A stretch of DNA of 64,000 nt from Parolsenella sp958406235 (GTDB lineage: Bacteria; Actinomycetota; Coriobacteriia; Coriobacteriales; Atopobiaceae). Each line of letters begins with the position of its first letter. Position 1 is the stretch's first letter. Below the pieces are notes generated by a model. It saw nothing but the letters and a program-made list of their open reading frames with translations. It was not told the origin of the DNA and did not search any database. The position numbers and the translations under genes are program-made. Below are positions 8,029 to 17,180 of this stretch, one piece after another. The stretch lies in the NCBI RefSeq assembly GCF_039062465.1, contig NZ_JBCLNF010000004.1, positions 134,643 to 198,642 of the forward strand, in the 5' to 3' direction.

Positions 8029-10647
8029 CTAGTTGCCCGCGGCAGCCAGGCCCGAACCGCTCGCAGGCGAGGACGGGCCGCCCGTAGGGGCGCCCCAACC
8101 CGCACCAGGAAGCTCGCGCGAGGCAAGGTGCTCGCGCTCCGTGCGCTCGGGAATCTCGCCCTTCGTCTTGGTGAAGGAGAGCTTACCGTCCTCCCCAACG
8201 TCGACGAGCACGATATCACCCGGAACCCAGCCTCCCTCGAGCAGACTCTCCGCAAGTGGGTCCTCGATGAGCGTCTGGATTGCGCGACGCAGCGGACGGG
8301 CGCCATAGATGGGATCGGTACCCTCCTTGGCGAGCAGATCCTTTGCAGCGTCCGTGAGCTCGATGGACATGCCATTGCCGATGAGGCGGTTGCGCAGGTC
8401 CGCGATCATGAGGTCGACGATGCCGCGAATCTCGGCGTTCGTAAGCGACTTGAAGACCACAATCTCATCGACACGGTTCAGGAACTCCGGACGGAAGAGC
8501 TTCTTGAGCTCGCCCATCGCACGGCTCTTGATCTCCGCGTCGGAGAGGGCGCCCGCATTCGCGCCAAAGCCCATAGAGCTCGGCTTGGCGATTTCGCGCG
8601 CACCGGCGTTGCTCGTCATGATGATGACGGTGTTGGAGAAGTCAACCTTGCGACCCTGGCCATCAGTCAGGCGGCCTTCGTCGAGAATCTGCAGCAGGAT
8701 GTTGAAGACATCGGGGTGAGCCTTCTCGATCTCGTCAAACAGCACGACGGAGTAGGGCCTGCGACGGACGGCTTTGGTGAGCTCGCCGCCCTCGTCATAG
8801 CCCACATATCCCGGAGGCGCGCCCACGAGCTTGCTCACGGCGAACTTCTCCATGTACTCGCTCATGTCGAAGGTGATGAGCGCGTCCTCGGAACCAAAGA
8901 GGAACTCCGCGAGCGACTTGGCGAGCTCGGTCTTGCCCACGCCCGAGGGACCCAGGAAGATGAACGAACCACCAGGACGACGCGGGTCCTTGAGCGGCGA
9001 GCGGCTACGACGGATGGCACGGGCAACGGCGCTCACGGCCTCCTCCTGGCCAATGACACGCTGGTGGAGAACGCTTTCGCTGCGAAGGAGCTTCGATGCC
9101 TCGGCCTCGGAGAGGTTCGAGACGGGCACACCCGTGATCGAGGAGACGACGTCTGCGATGGCGGCCTCATCGACGGTTACGACGTTGGCGTCCATGCGCT
9201 TGTGCCATGCGTCCTCGAGCTCGACACGACGAGCGAGAAGCTCCTTCTCGCGGTCGCGCAGGCGAGCGGCGTCCTCGAACTCCTGCCTGTCAGCGGCAGC
9301 CTTCTTGTCAGCACGGACACGAGTGAGGTCCTCGTCCACCTCGGCGATCTCCGGCGGGAGCGTCATGTTGTGAACGCGCGTGCGAGCGCCTGCCTCGTCG
9401 AGGACATCAATAGCCTTGTCAGGCAGGAAGCGGTCCTGCACATAGCGGTTCGAGAGCGTGACTGCAGCAACCACCGCTTCGGGCGTGTAGCGCACGTGGT
9501 GGTGCGCCTCATAGGACGCCTGGAGGCCCTGGATGATCTTGATCGTATCCTCTGGGCTAGGCTCGTTGATGTTCACCGGCTGGAAGCGGCGCTCGAGCGC
9601 GGAGTCCTTCTCGATGTGCTTGCGGTACTCCTCTGCCGTGGTGGCGCCGATGACCTGGATCTCGCCGCGGGACAGCGGTGGCTTCAGGATGCTCGCCGCA
9701 TCGATGGATCCCTCCGCAGAGCCCGCGCCGATGATGGTGTGCATCTCGTCGATGAAGAGGATGACCTTGCCGTCCTTTTCGACCTCGGCAATGACCTTCT
9801 TGAGGCGGTCCTCGAACTCGCCGCGGTACTTGGAGCCGGCGACGAGGGCGGAGACGTCGAGCGTCCAGATCTGCTTGCCGCGGAGCATGTCGGGCACGGT
9901 GCCGGCCGCGACGAGCTGCGCCAGGCCCTCGACGATGGCAGTCTTGCCGACGCCCGGATCGCCGAGAATGAGCGGGTTGTTCTTCTGACGACGCGCGAGC
10001 ACCTGCATCACGCGCTCGATCTCGCGATCGCGGCCGATGACCGGGTCAAGCTTGCCCTCCGCGGCGAGCGCCGTGAGGTTGCGACCGTACTTCTCGAGCA
10101 TTGAGGCGTCATCGCTCGAGGAGGGGCTGGTGCGCGCCGGGCCGACGGACACGCCATCCGGGCCAATGCGGACCTCCTGTGCCTGCGATGATGCGTCATC
10201 AGCCGGAGTGTTCTTCTCGATGAGCTCGTTGACGGCATTGCGGACAGCATCGCCCGAGATGCCAAGGCGGCTCAGCGTCTCCATCGCCACGCCGTTGCCC
10301 TCGCGCACGATGCCAAGCAGCAGGTGTTCGGTTGAGATGTAGGTGGCGCCGCGGCTCATGGTCTCGCGATAGGCGCCCTCGAGTACGCGCTTGGCGCGCG
10401 GCGTGAACGGGATGTGACCGCCAGGCACGGGCTCATACGCACGATCCGTGACCTGACGCACGGCCTCGAGCGCCTCGTCATACGTAACGTCGAGCTGGGC
10501 GAGGGCTTGGGCGGCAATGCCCTCCCCCTCCTTGATGAGGGCGAGAAGCAGGTGCTCCGTGCCAACGTACATCTGCCCCAGGGTACGAGCCTCTTCTTGA
10601 GCGAGGCTCATGACCTTGCGGGCCTTGTCTGTGAACTTGTCGAACAT
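8029..10647 (-). CDS. clpC: Clp protease ATP-binding subunit ClpC
   Basis: The 872-residue AAA+ unfoldase feeds substrates to ClpP. It has an N-terminal double Clp-N repeat (about 1-145), AAA module 1 with GDPGVGKTA, a UVR-type middle segment (EFEDAARLRDREKELL) and AAA module 2 with GPSGVGKTE. This order defines ClpC rather than ClpA or ClpB. The start at 10647 (MFDKFTDKARKVM) matches the family and has a GAGGGGG site upstream; the open frame continues 16 codons further. No ctsR, mcsA or mcsB lies beside it, so it appears to be a single-gene unit with a structured leader. Confidence 0.96.
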   Translation of the reverse strand: MFDKFTDKARKVMSLAQEEARTLGQMYVGTEHLLLALIKEGEGIAAQALAQLDVTYDEALEAVRQVTDRAYEPVPGGHIPFTPRAKRVLEGAYRETMSRGATYISTEHLLLGIVREGNGVAMETLSRLGISGDAVRNAVNELIEKNTPADDASSQAQEVRIGPDGVSVGPARTSPSSSDDASMLEKYGRNLTALAAEGKLDPVIGRDREIERVMQVLARRQKNNPLILGDPGVGKTAIVEGLAQLVAAGTVPDMLRGKQIWTLDVSALVAGSKYRGEFEDRLKKVIAEVEKDGKVILFIDEMHTIIGAGSAEGSIDAASILKPPLSRGEIQVIGATTAEEYRKHIEKDSALERRFQPVNINEPSPEDTIKIIQGLQASYEAHHHVRYTPEAVVAAVTLSNRYVQDRFLPDKAIDVLDEAGARTRVHNMTLPPEIAEVDEDLTRVRADKKAAADRQEFEDAARLRDREKELLARRVELEDAWHKRMDANVVTVDEAAIADVVSSITGVPVSNLSEAEASKLLRSESVLHQRVIGQEEAVSAVARAIRRSRSPLKDPRRPGGSFIFLGPSGVGKTELAKSLAEFLFGSEDALITFDMSEYMEKFAVSKLVGAPPGYVGYDEGGELTKAVRRRPYSVVLFDEIEKAHPDVFNILLQILDEGRLTDGQGRKVDFSNTVIIMTSNAGAREIAKPSSMGFGANAGALSDAEIKSRAMGELKKLFRPEFLNRVDEIVVFKSLTNAEIRGIVDLMIADLRNRLIGNGMSIELTDAAKDLLAKEGTDPIYGARPLRRAIQTLIEDPLAESLLEGGWVPGDIVLVDVGEDGKLSFTKTKGEIPERTEREHLASRELPGAGWGAPTGGPSSPASGSGLAAAGN

Positions 10648-10684
10648 GCGAAGGTTCCCCCTCGGTCGTTCTTCCTGCAAAACC

Positions 10685-10733
10685 AACGTGCCCATGCGGC
10701 CTCATGGCAGCACGGGCACGTTGTTAGCTTATA
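10685..10733 (-). promoter_or_regulatory. clpC promoter -10 candidate and 5' leader hairpin
   Basis: On the minus strand TATAAG (10728-10733) could be a -10 box, with transcription starting near 10721. The first transcribed bases would form a 9-bp stem, AACGTGCCC (10714-10722 complement) with GGGCACGTT (10685-10693 complement), around a 20-nt loop. The spacing fits a stabilising 5' hairpin. No HspR (HAIR) or HrcA (CIRCE) site is seen. Confidence 0.35.
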
Positions 10734-10849
10734 CCCTCGAGCCGGGTAGGCAAAACCGCGACGTCTATATCACTCGCCTATGGGCGGTGCCCACGCAGTG
10801 CCAACGCTTCGTTCGGCTAACACCACCCGACACCACCCGACAATTGGTC

Positions 10850-12538
10850 TTATGACGTATGGCGCCAGCGAGAATCCGTGAGGGTGCGCGCAATTCCAAG
10901 GCCAAGAGGCAAAAAGGTCACGATAAGAATTGCGCGAACGAGCCAGCCAAGCATATCCACCGTGTCGAAGATGCACATGTAGTACATCGCTCGATACAGA
11001 TAAAGGCCCGGCACCATGATGACAATCGAGGGCACCGTAAGCGCGATGCGCGGAAACGTCAGAACTTCCTCAACGCCGCTTGCTAAAAGTCCCGAGATGA
11101 GAGCCCCGAGAAAAGCAGCCGCCTCAGGCGGAACGCCAGTGGCCAGGCCAAGCGATGGAACGAGTACGTTCAGGTCTACGAGGGACAAGCGGATTGTATT
11201 CGACACCGCACCGATGCAACCCGCAGTCGCAGCCATTCGTATTGGGCTGTTGAACATCACGGAGAAGCCGAAGACTCCCACGAAGCTCATCGCCATGCGT
11301 AGCGCTGTGAGCTGGAACATCCCAAGACCTTGCGGAGCAAAATCATCAGGAGAAAGGCCGACGCACTCCGCCACCATCCAGCCCACAAGTGTGGCAACCA
11401 CGATAATCGAGACGGCATACGCCAAACGTTCCATACCACTACGCATGTCGAGCTTCGAGATGTCGAGTCCGGCGGTGATAAGCGGGAACCCCGGAATTAC
11501 AAAGAGCATCGCCCCGATGTAGCCTTCCTTATGTGCCATCGCAGTCGGGTCGAAACCACTAAGCGCGAGCAGGGCAAAAAGATATGACACGCATGCAACG
11601 GCAACTCCCACCGCAAGCGAACTGAACTGCCCGAGGCGTTTGGCAAGCATGTTCGAGCGCACAAAGTTACCAATGCCTGCGCCCACGAGCGCACACAGCA
11701 TCTCGACAGGGCCGCCGCCGAGCAGAAACACGAAGGCGCCACAGGCAGCGCCCGCAGCGAGCCCCTGTTGCCAGGGGCGATAGTCTGGCCTCGCGTGCTC
11801 GACGTCTTCTAGCATCTGGTGGTACTCATGAACCGTAAAGTTACGTCCATACGTCTCGATTTCGCGAAGAAAGCTCTCCATCATCCAGATGCGATGCGTA
11901 TTAACGCCGGCGGAAGACAGGCTCACAACCTCATTGAAGATGTGATGCCCCTCGATGCATGTGCACTCGAAGGAGAGAAGCGATAGGTCGACGTGAATCG
12001 TGATGCCAAGCACGGCGGCGACACGGTTCATCGTGTCACGCACACGCCAGGCACCCGTGCCGCTCGCGAGCATAAGCATGCCCGTACGACACACGATCGT
12101 GGACTTATCAGCAATTGGCGCCTTCACTGCAAGCTCGTCGCCCGCCTCGACAACGTCCTTCCAAACCGTTTTCATATGCAGAGCGTTTGTTCGAACACCG
12201 TGGTGATGGACGACTGGAGACTGTATGGACCTTGTATGCTTGACCGTCCTCGCGGTAGCAGGGCGCGCCGTCGCAGCATCTGGCTCGTCATCGATAATGT
12301 CGAAGTCGTCTAGAGGCTCAAGGTCTCGATGCCCTGGGACGTCGTCCTCGTCAGCATCATCCGCCCCGTCGAACATGTTGATGCCCTCGAGAGCCGCTTC
12401 GCGCACGACCTCGCGTTCCGCGTCGCTCACGGCTTCGCGTTCTGCGTCACGCTCTCGTGCGACCCCGTGCTCCGCCTCGGATGCTCGCGTAAACACCCGT
12501 TCCGCCTCAGACTCGCATTCATCTTCGCGCCTAGTCAT
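10850..12538 (-). CDS. ThrE-type threonine/serine exporter family membrane protein
   Basis: The protein has 562 residues. Residues about 1-125 are a very acidic, low-complexity, probably disordered N-terminus. About 130-250 form the soluble N-domain of the ThrE (DUF1212) family, followed by about ten membrane helices covering the DUF1212 and ThrE_2 halves (IGAMLFVIPGFPLITAGLDISKLD is typical). ThrE of Corynebacterium exports threonine and serine by proton antiport; the substrate here is inferred. The start at 12538 is set by GGGAGG 6 bp upstream, although the frame stays open further. No terminator is seen beyond the 3' end before the clpC leader. Confidence 0.85.
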   Translation of the reverse strand: MTRREDECESEAERVFTRASEAEHGVARERDAEREAVSDAEREVVREAALEGINMFDGADDADEDDVPGHRDLEPLDDFDIIDDEPDAATARPATARTVKHTRSIQSPVVHHHGVRTNALHMKTVWKDVVEAGDELAVKAPIADKSTIVCRTGMLMLASGTGAWRVRDTMNRVAAVLGITIHVDLSLLSFECTCIEGHHIFNEVVSLSSAGVNTHRIWMMESFLREIETYGRNFTVHEYHQMLEDVEHARPDYRPWQQGLAAGAACGAFVFLLGGGPVEMLCALVGAGIGNFVRSNMLAKRLGQFSSLAVGVAVACVSYLFALLALSGFDPTAMAHKEGYIGAMLFVIPGFPLITAGLDISKLDMRSGMERLAYAVSIIVVATLVGWMVAECVGLSPDDFAPQGLGMFQLTALRMAMSFVGVFGFSVMFNSPIRMAATAGCIGAVSNTIRLSLVDLNVLVPSLGLATGVPPEAAAFLGALISGLLASGVEEVLTFPRIALTVPSIVIMVPGLYLYRAMYYMCIFDTVDMLGWLVRAILIVTFLPLGLGIARTLTDSRWRHTS

Positions 12539-12783
12539 GGGCAACCTCCCAGTCAAAGGGGTGGCTCGGCTGGGGTCACTCCTGCCCGTTTTCCGCACGC
12601 AACAGTACCACTTTACATAGCTGAAAGTTCGCGAGGCATTACTCTCGATGACAGCACATGAGCAATCCCCCTGTGCAACGACACGCTTAAGACGCATGCG
12701 CATGCCGATTTGCAACGTCTACGACTCGTGAGACGCATCATATCGGCCCACGGCCAATCCCGCGCATCGGCACCACAGAGCAG
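12539..12783. other. Gene-free stretch upstream of the ThrE-type gene
   Basis: The gap between lysS and the exporter gene, both on the minus strand, is 417 bp. The right third holds two lysS terminators. The remaining 245 bp must contain the exporter promoter, but I cannot name convincing -35/-10 boxes and see no RNA gene or riboswitch. Confidence 0.5.
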
Positions 12784-12824
12784 CAAAGAGCCCGCCACTG
12801 CCGAAAGGGCAACGACGGGCTCAA
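12784..12824 (-). terminator. Second of two tandem near-identical terminator hairpins after lysS
   Basis: GAGCCCG (12788-12794) pairs with CGGGCTC (12816-12822). Reading on the minus strand, CTCTTTGCTG follows. It shares over 30 bp with the hairpin at 12885-12914, so the pair arose by duplication. Confidence 0.6.
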
Positions 12825-12884
12825 AACATGCTATGAATCACAAATCACCCGCGATATCACAGCATCGCGCCGCAGCAAAAAGCC

Positions 12885-12914
12885 CGCCACTGCCGAGAGG
12901 CAACGACGGGCTCG
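12885..12914 (-). terminator. First terminator hairpin after lysS
   Basis: AGCCCG and CGGGCT form the stem around CCACTGCCGAGAGGCAACGA. Minus-strand reading gives a run of five T after the stem. It lies 42 bp past the lysS stop. Confidence 0.75.
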
Positions 12915-12955
12915 GAAGCACGCTGTGGCATCGCGCGCTCAGCGCGGCGACGATC

Positions 12956-14902
12956 CTAGCACAGCTTGGCGCCGGCGGGAATGCGGTCGCTCACCATGAG
13001 GAGGTTGAGGCACTCCGTGCCATCCTCCTCGTGAACGGCGGAGATGAGCATGCCGCAGGAGTCGATGCCCATCATCTTGCGCGGGGGCAGGTTGGTAATC
13101 GCGATGAGCGTCTTGCCCACCAGCTCCTCGGGCTCGTAATACCCGTGAATGCCGGAGAGGATCACGCGATCGGTGCCAGAGCCGTCATCGAGCACGAAGC
13201 GCAGGAGCTTCTTGCTCTTCTTCACGGCGTCGCACTCCTTGACCTTCACAACACGGAAATCAGACCTGCTAAAGGTCTCGAAGTCGACGAAGTCCTCGAA
13301 CAGCGGCTCGACCTTCACCTTGGAGAAGTCGATGGGCTCGGCCTCGGCAGCGGCTGCCAGCTCTGCGGCCTTGGCCTCGGCAGCGCCGTTCTTGGCACCC
13401 TTCTCGGGCTTCATGTGCGGGAAGAGGAGGACGTCGCGGATGGACGGCTGGTTGGTGAGCAGCATGACCACGCGGTCGATGCCGATGCCGATGCCGCCCG
13501 CCGGAGGCATGCCATACTCGAGGGCGCGCACGTAATCGGCGTCGAACTGCATGGCCTCGTCGTCGCCGGAATCACGCTCGGCAATCTCGGCACGGAAGCG
13601 CTCCGCCTGGTCAATCGGGTCATTGAGCTCGGAGAACGCATTGGCGTACTCGTGACCGGCAATGACGAGCTCGAAGCGGTGCGTGAGGCGCGGCTCGTCG
13701 TCGTAGCGCTTGGCAAGCGGGCTCACCTCGACGGGATAGTCCACGACGAACGTCGGGTTCACGAGCGAGGGCTCGCCAATCTCGTCGTAGAGCTCGGCAA
13801 TGAGCTTGCCAGTGCCCCACTCGGGCTTGGTCTCGATCTTGTTGGCAGCGCAGAGCTCGCGTAGGTGCTCGATCGGGGTGTCGAGGTCGACATCCTCACC
13901 AAGGGCATTGGAGACGACCTTCGTCATCGGGATGGAGGGCCAGGTGCCGGAGAGGTCAATCGTGGTGCCCTGGTAATCGATTTGCTCGGGGTTGCCGATG
14001 GCAGCGTTCGCGGCCTTGATGACGCCCTCGGCAAGCTCCTTCATGCCCTCGAGGTCAGAGTAGGCGCGATAGGCCTCCATCGTGGTGAACTCGGGGTTGT
14101 GAGTCTGGTCCATGCCCTCGTTGCGGAAGATACGGCCAATCTCGTACACGCGCTCGAAACCGCCCACAAGCAGGCGCTTCAGCGGGAGCTCGGTCGCGAT
14201 GCGCAGGAAGCACTCCTGGTTGAGGGCGTTGAAGTGCGTGATGAACGGCTTGGCCGTGGCACCGCCCTGGATGGTCTGGAGGATGGGGGTCTCCACCTCC
14301 ATGTACTCATCGGCCTCCATGTAGCGACGGAAGGCGGAGACGATGGCGGAGCGCTTGCGGAAGGTCTCGCGGACGTCGTCGTTCACGATGAGGTCGACGT
14401 AACGCTGACGATAGCGGGTCTCCTTGTCAGAGAGACCATGGAACTTCTCGGGCAGCGGGCGGACGGACTTGCTGAGCAGACGCACCGACTTGGGCGAAAG
14501 CGAAAGCTCGCCGCGACGGGTGCGGACCACGTTGCCGGTAGCCTCGACGATATCGCCAAGGTCGAACTGACGAATGGCGGCCATACCCTCCTCGCCCAGG
14601 TTATCGATGCGGCAGAAGAGCTGCATGCGAGCAGTGGCATCCTGGAGGACGACGAAGGCGACCTTGCCCTGGCCACGCTTGGCGCGGATGCGGCCGGCGA
14701 CGGTCCAGACAGTGTCGTCCTCACCCTCGGCCTCGAGTTGATCGTAACGCTCGAGAAGGTCCGCGACGTGAGCGGTTACGTCGCAGTGTTCAGGGTACGG
14801 ATCGCCACCGGCATCGATGATGGCCTGCCTACGCGTGATGCGCATCGCGCGTTCGTCGGTAGCGGCGGGCTCGGCGGCCACGTTCTTGGTCTCGTCAGAC
14901 AT
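12956..14902 (-). CDS. lysS: Lysyl-tRNA synthetase (class II) with C-terminal tRNA-binding domain
   Basis: The protein has 648 residues. The N-terminal OB-fold anticodon domain (about 60-165) and the class II catalytic core are standard; motif 2 appears as FRNEGMDQTHNPEFTTMEAY and motif 3 as GIGIGIDRVVMLL. An Ala/Glu-rich linker then leads into about 115 extra residues (from about 530) of the EMAP-II/Trbp111 tRNA-binding OB-fold (FRVVKVKECDAV, ITNLPPRKMMGIDSCGMLIS). That domain is more usual at the end of MetRS. The start at 14902 has AAGGAGA upstream. A typical LysRS is about 500 residues, so the extension is clear. Confidence 0.95.
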   Translation of the reverse strand: MSDETKNVAAEPAATDERAMRITRRQAIIDAGGDPYPEHCDVTAHVADLLERYDQLEAEGEDDTVWTVAGRIRAKRGQGKVAFVVLQDATARMQLFCRIDNLGEEGMAAIRQFDLGDIVEATGNVVRTRRGELSLSPKSVRLLSKSVRPLPEKFHGLSDKETRYRQRYVDLIVNDDVRETFRKRSAIVSAFRRYMEADEYMEVETPILQTIQGGATAKPFITHFNALNQECFLRIATELPLKRLLVGGFERVYEIGRIFRNEGMDQTHNPEFTTMEAYRAYSDLEGMKELAEGVIKAANAAIGNPEQIDYQGTTIDLSGTWPSIPMTKVVSNALGEDVDLDTPIEHLRELCAANKIETKPEWGTGKLIAELYDEIGEPSLVNPTFVVDYPVEVSPLAKRYDDEPRLTHRFELVIAGHEYANAFSELNDPIDQAERFRAEIAERDSGDDEAMQFDADYVRALEYGMPPAGGIGIGIDRVVMLLTNQPSIRDVLLFPHMKPEKGAKNGAAEAKAAELAAAAEAEPIDFSKVKVEPLFEDFVDFETFSRSDFRVVKVKECDAVKKSKKLLRFVLDDGSGTDRVILSGIHGYYEPEELVGKTLIAITNLPPRKMMGIDSCGMLISAVHEEDGTECLNLLMVSDRIPAGAKLC

Positions 14903-14982
14903 GCTCTTGTCTCCTTCTGCCCACGCTCTTCTGCGCAGGCACTCGCCGGACACAGGGTGCCGGCTGGCTGCAACAAACAAAA

Positions 14983-15013
14983 CGCCCCTCCCGCGACGGG
15001 CACGGAAGGGGCG
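14983..15013 (-). terminator. Terminator of greA
   Basis: CGCCCCT pairs with AGGGGCG across 14984-15012. On the minus strand the stem is followed by TTTTGTTTGTTG. It separates greA from lysS. Confidence 0.75.
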
Positions 15014-15056
15014 GCTACGTACTAGGCTCGGGCATCTGCCCGTGCGACCACTCGCC

Positions 15057-15533
15057 CTAGCGCGAGATTTTGGTGATCGTGTAGGAGCGCGTGATGCCAG
15101 TGGGGCTGGTGACCTCGACGACATCGCCCTTGGCGCGACCCATCAGCGCAGAGCCCACCGGGCTCTCGTTCGAGATCTTGTGCTCGAGAGAGTTGGTCTC
15201 GGTGGTGCCAACGATGGTGAAGGCGGCCTTCTTATCCTTGCCAGCCTCCTGAATCTCGACGGTGCAGCCGATGGAGACGGCGAGAACGTGACCGGCGTTC
15301 TCAGAGACCTTAGCGGTCGAAAGAATCTTGCGGATCTCGGCGATGCGGGAGGCGTTCTTGGACTGCTCCTCCTTGGCGTCATCGTACTCGGAGTTCTCGG
15401 AGAGGTCGCCGAAGTCGCGAGCGACCTTGATGCGCTCGATGATCTCAGCGTCGTGGTCTCCCTCACGCCAAGCGAGCTCTTCGAGGAGCTTCTGGCGGCC
15501 TTCGGGGGTAAGGATAATCTCGTTCTCAGCCAT
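15057..15533 (-). CDS. greA: Transcription elongation factor GreA
   Basis: The 158-residue factor enters the RNA polymerase secondary channel and stimulates cleavage of backtracked transcripts. The N-terminal coiled coil carries the acidic tip in ARDFGDLSENSEYDDAKEEQ, with the conserved Asp and Glu. The C-terminal domain ends with the conserved SPVGSALMGRAKGD segment. Length and both domains match the family. The ribosome site is weak (AAAG). lysS lies downstream on the same strand beyond a terminator. Confidence 0.96.
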   Translation of the reverse strand: MAENEIILTPEGRQKLLEELAWREGDHDAEIIERIKVARDFGDLSENSEYDDAKEEQSKNASRIAEIRKILSTAKVSENAGHVLAVSIGCTVEIQEAGKDKKAAFTIVGTTETNSLEHKISNESPVGSALMGRAKGDVVEVTSPTGITRSYTITKISR

Positions 15534-15615
15534 GGTTCGCTTTCTTGCCGAAGGGCGGTTGGTACAGTGGTGCGAAGGCTCGCATGCCTACACACGCGAG
15601 CCTAAAAGAAACTAG

Positions 15616-15933
15616 TTAGTCGAGCTTGGCACCGCAGCTCTTGCAGAACTTGTTGTCCGCCGGGTTCTTGGCGCCGCAAGCACCGCAGAACTTGCCGTCG
15701 TCAGCATCGACGTCAGCATCCTCAGCGTCAGCGGGCTTCTCAACGACGACATCGGCAGCCTCGGTAGCCTTGTCCTTGCCGGCCTCAGCCTCGGCCTCGT
15801 CCATGCCCTCGCGGATGCTCTTGGCGGTCTTGCCAAGGGACTTGCCGAGCTTCGGGAGGTTCTTCGGGCCAAAGATCACCAGGACGACGGCCAGGATGAC
15901 GATCAGCTCGGGCATACCAAGACCAAAAATCAT
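15616..15933 (-). CDS. tatA: TatA/E-type twin-arginine translocase subunit with C-terminal zinc ribbon
   Basis: The protein has 105 residues. One helix at the N-terminus (PELIVILAVVLVIFGPKNLP) is followed by the FGPKNLPKLGKSLG hinge and an amphipathic helix, as in TatA. After an acidic linker the C-terminus has CGACG and CKSCG separated by ten residues, a zinc_ribbon_2-like pattern that ordinary TatA proteins lack. TatA forms the pore-like assembly that moves folded twin-arginine substrates across the membrane. No tatC is in the window. An AGAGGA site precedes the ATG. Confidence 0.88.
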   Translation of the reverse strand: MIFGLGMPELIVILAVVLVIFGPKNLPKLGKSLGKTAKSIREGMDEAEAEAGKDKATEAADVVVEKPADAEDADVDADDGKFCGACGAKNPADNKFCKSCGAKLD

Positions 15934-16139
15934 GTGTGGTTCCTCTCAACGACAGCCTTTGTGGCGTGGTCTGCAAGCAAGGCGGTTCCAGTGGAACCGT
16001 GCAACTGTGAAAGTATACTAGCCCCGACGCGATTCCGCAGCGACTACTTAGACAATGCGCGTTCGTGCCCGCAATTTCCACGTTGATTGGCGTGTACCCA
16101 CTTTGGCAGCGCGCCAATCCCCAGATCCGTCGGAGACCC

Positions 16140-16982
16140 ATGCCCACCGCCCTCATCGTCTTCATCGCCCTCACGATTGCCGGCTTCCTCATCCACCTCC
16201 TCTGCATGCGTCTGCTTGCGTGGCGCGGCGTCACCGTGAGGCGCACGCGCTTTGGCGTGACGTTCATCTTCGACACGGAAGATGCGGACGGCACTCCCGT
16301 GCGCATGCTTAATGTCAATGGGGCCTTCCAGAGCGTCGCCTATGCCACGGATGAGCTTTGGAGCGAACTTCCCGTCTCCTACCAGCGCGAACAGGCTCGC
16401 ATCATCTCCGAGTTGCCGCGCCTGCGCCGCGTGGCGGTCGTTGGCGGCGGTGGGTTCTCGATGCCCAAATGGCTCGTGGACCATCTCCCTCCTGTCCGCG
16501 TGAGCGTGGCGGAGATTGACCCCAAGATCGTCGAGATTGCACGCGAGAGCTTTGGCCTCGATCGCCTCGAGCGAGAGCATGGGGAGGATGGGCGCTTCGA
16601 ACTCGCCGTCGAGGACGGCTGGAGCTGGCTGAAGTCGCAGGAGGAGGGTTTCGACCTCATCATCAACGAGGCGTTCTCCGGCTCGAAGCCGCTTGGTCCG
16701 CTGACCGGGGAGGAGGGTGTCCGCGTCGTGCGCGACCACCTGAGCGAGGGCGGCACCTACCTTGCGACGCTGAGACTTCCGCTCGAGGGGCGCAAGGCGC
16801 GTCCGCTGGAGGAGACCTGCGACGCCTTCGCCGCAGGCTTCGCGCACGTGTGGCTCATCCCCGAGGCGGCAGAGGAGCCCACGAAGCCCGGCAACAACAC
16901 GCTCGTCGCAAGCGACGTGGACCTTGTGGCCGCCGGCTGCGAGAGACTTGCCGGATTCGAGTGGCGCGGTGGCGCGAGGTAG
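16140..16982 (+). CDS. Membrane-anchored spermidine-synthase-like protein
   Basis: The protein has 280 residues. One N-terminal membrane helix (LIVFIALTIAGFLIHLLCM) is followed by a class I methyltransferase-fold domain of the spermidine synthase type. VAVVGGGGFSMPKWL is the nucleotide-binding glycine loop and VSVAEIDPKIVEIA gives the Glu/Asp that would hold the ribose. DLIINEAFSG replaces the canonical DxxxxD(S/P) region, so real aminopropyltransferase activity is doubtful. No speD or speE partner is adjacent. The start at 16140 follows CGGAG; an upstream in-frame ATG at 16065 lacks a site. Confidence 0.75.
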   Translation: MPTALIVFIALTIAGFLIHLLCMRLLAWRGVTVRRTRFGVTFIFDTEDADGTPVRMLNVNGAFQSVAYATDELWSELPVSYQREQARIISELPRLRRVAVVGGGGFSMPKWLVDHLPPVRVSVAEIDPKIVEIARESFGLDRLEREHGEDGRFELAVEDGWSWLKSQEEGFDLIINEAFSGSKPLGPLTGEEGVRVVRDHLSEGGTYLATLRLPLEGRKARPLEETCDAFAAGFAHVWLIPEAAEEPTKPGNNTLVASDVDLVAAGCERLAGFEWRGGAR

Positions 16983-17180
16983 GGAGCACGGCGAGCACAC
17001 GCGTGTAGCGGGCCCCTCGCGACGGGTGCTCGCGACGAGGCGCTGACACAGGGGTGCAGCGGGGCACGGTAGGGCGAACGACAAGAGCGCGCGAGATAAC
17101 AGACTCACCAGGCTCGCTCTCGTATCAGAGCAAGCACGGCGCTCTCACATTGAGGCGAACGCAAAAAGGCAAACGCAAAC

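Noticed and set aside
8020..10104. A 694-codon plus-strand open frame opposite clpC
   Set aside because: Antisense shadow; clpC is certain from its motifs.
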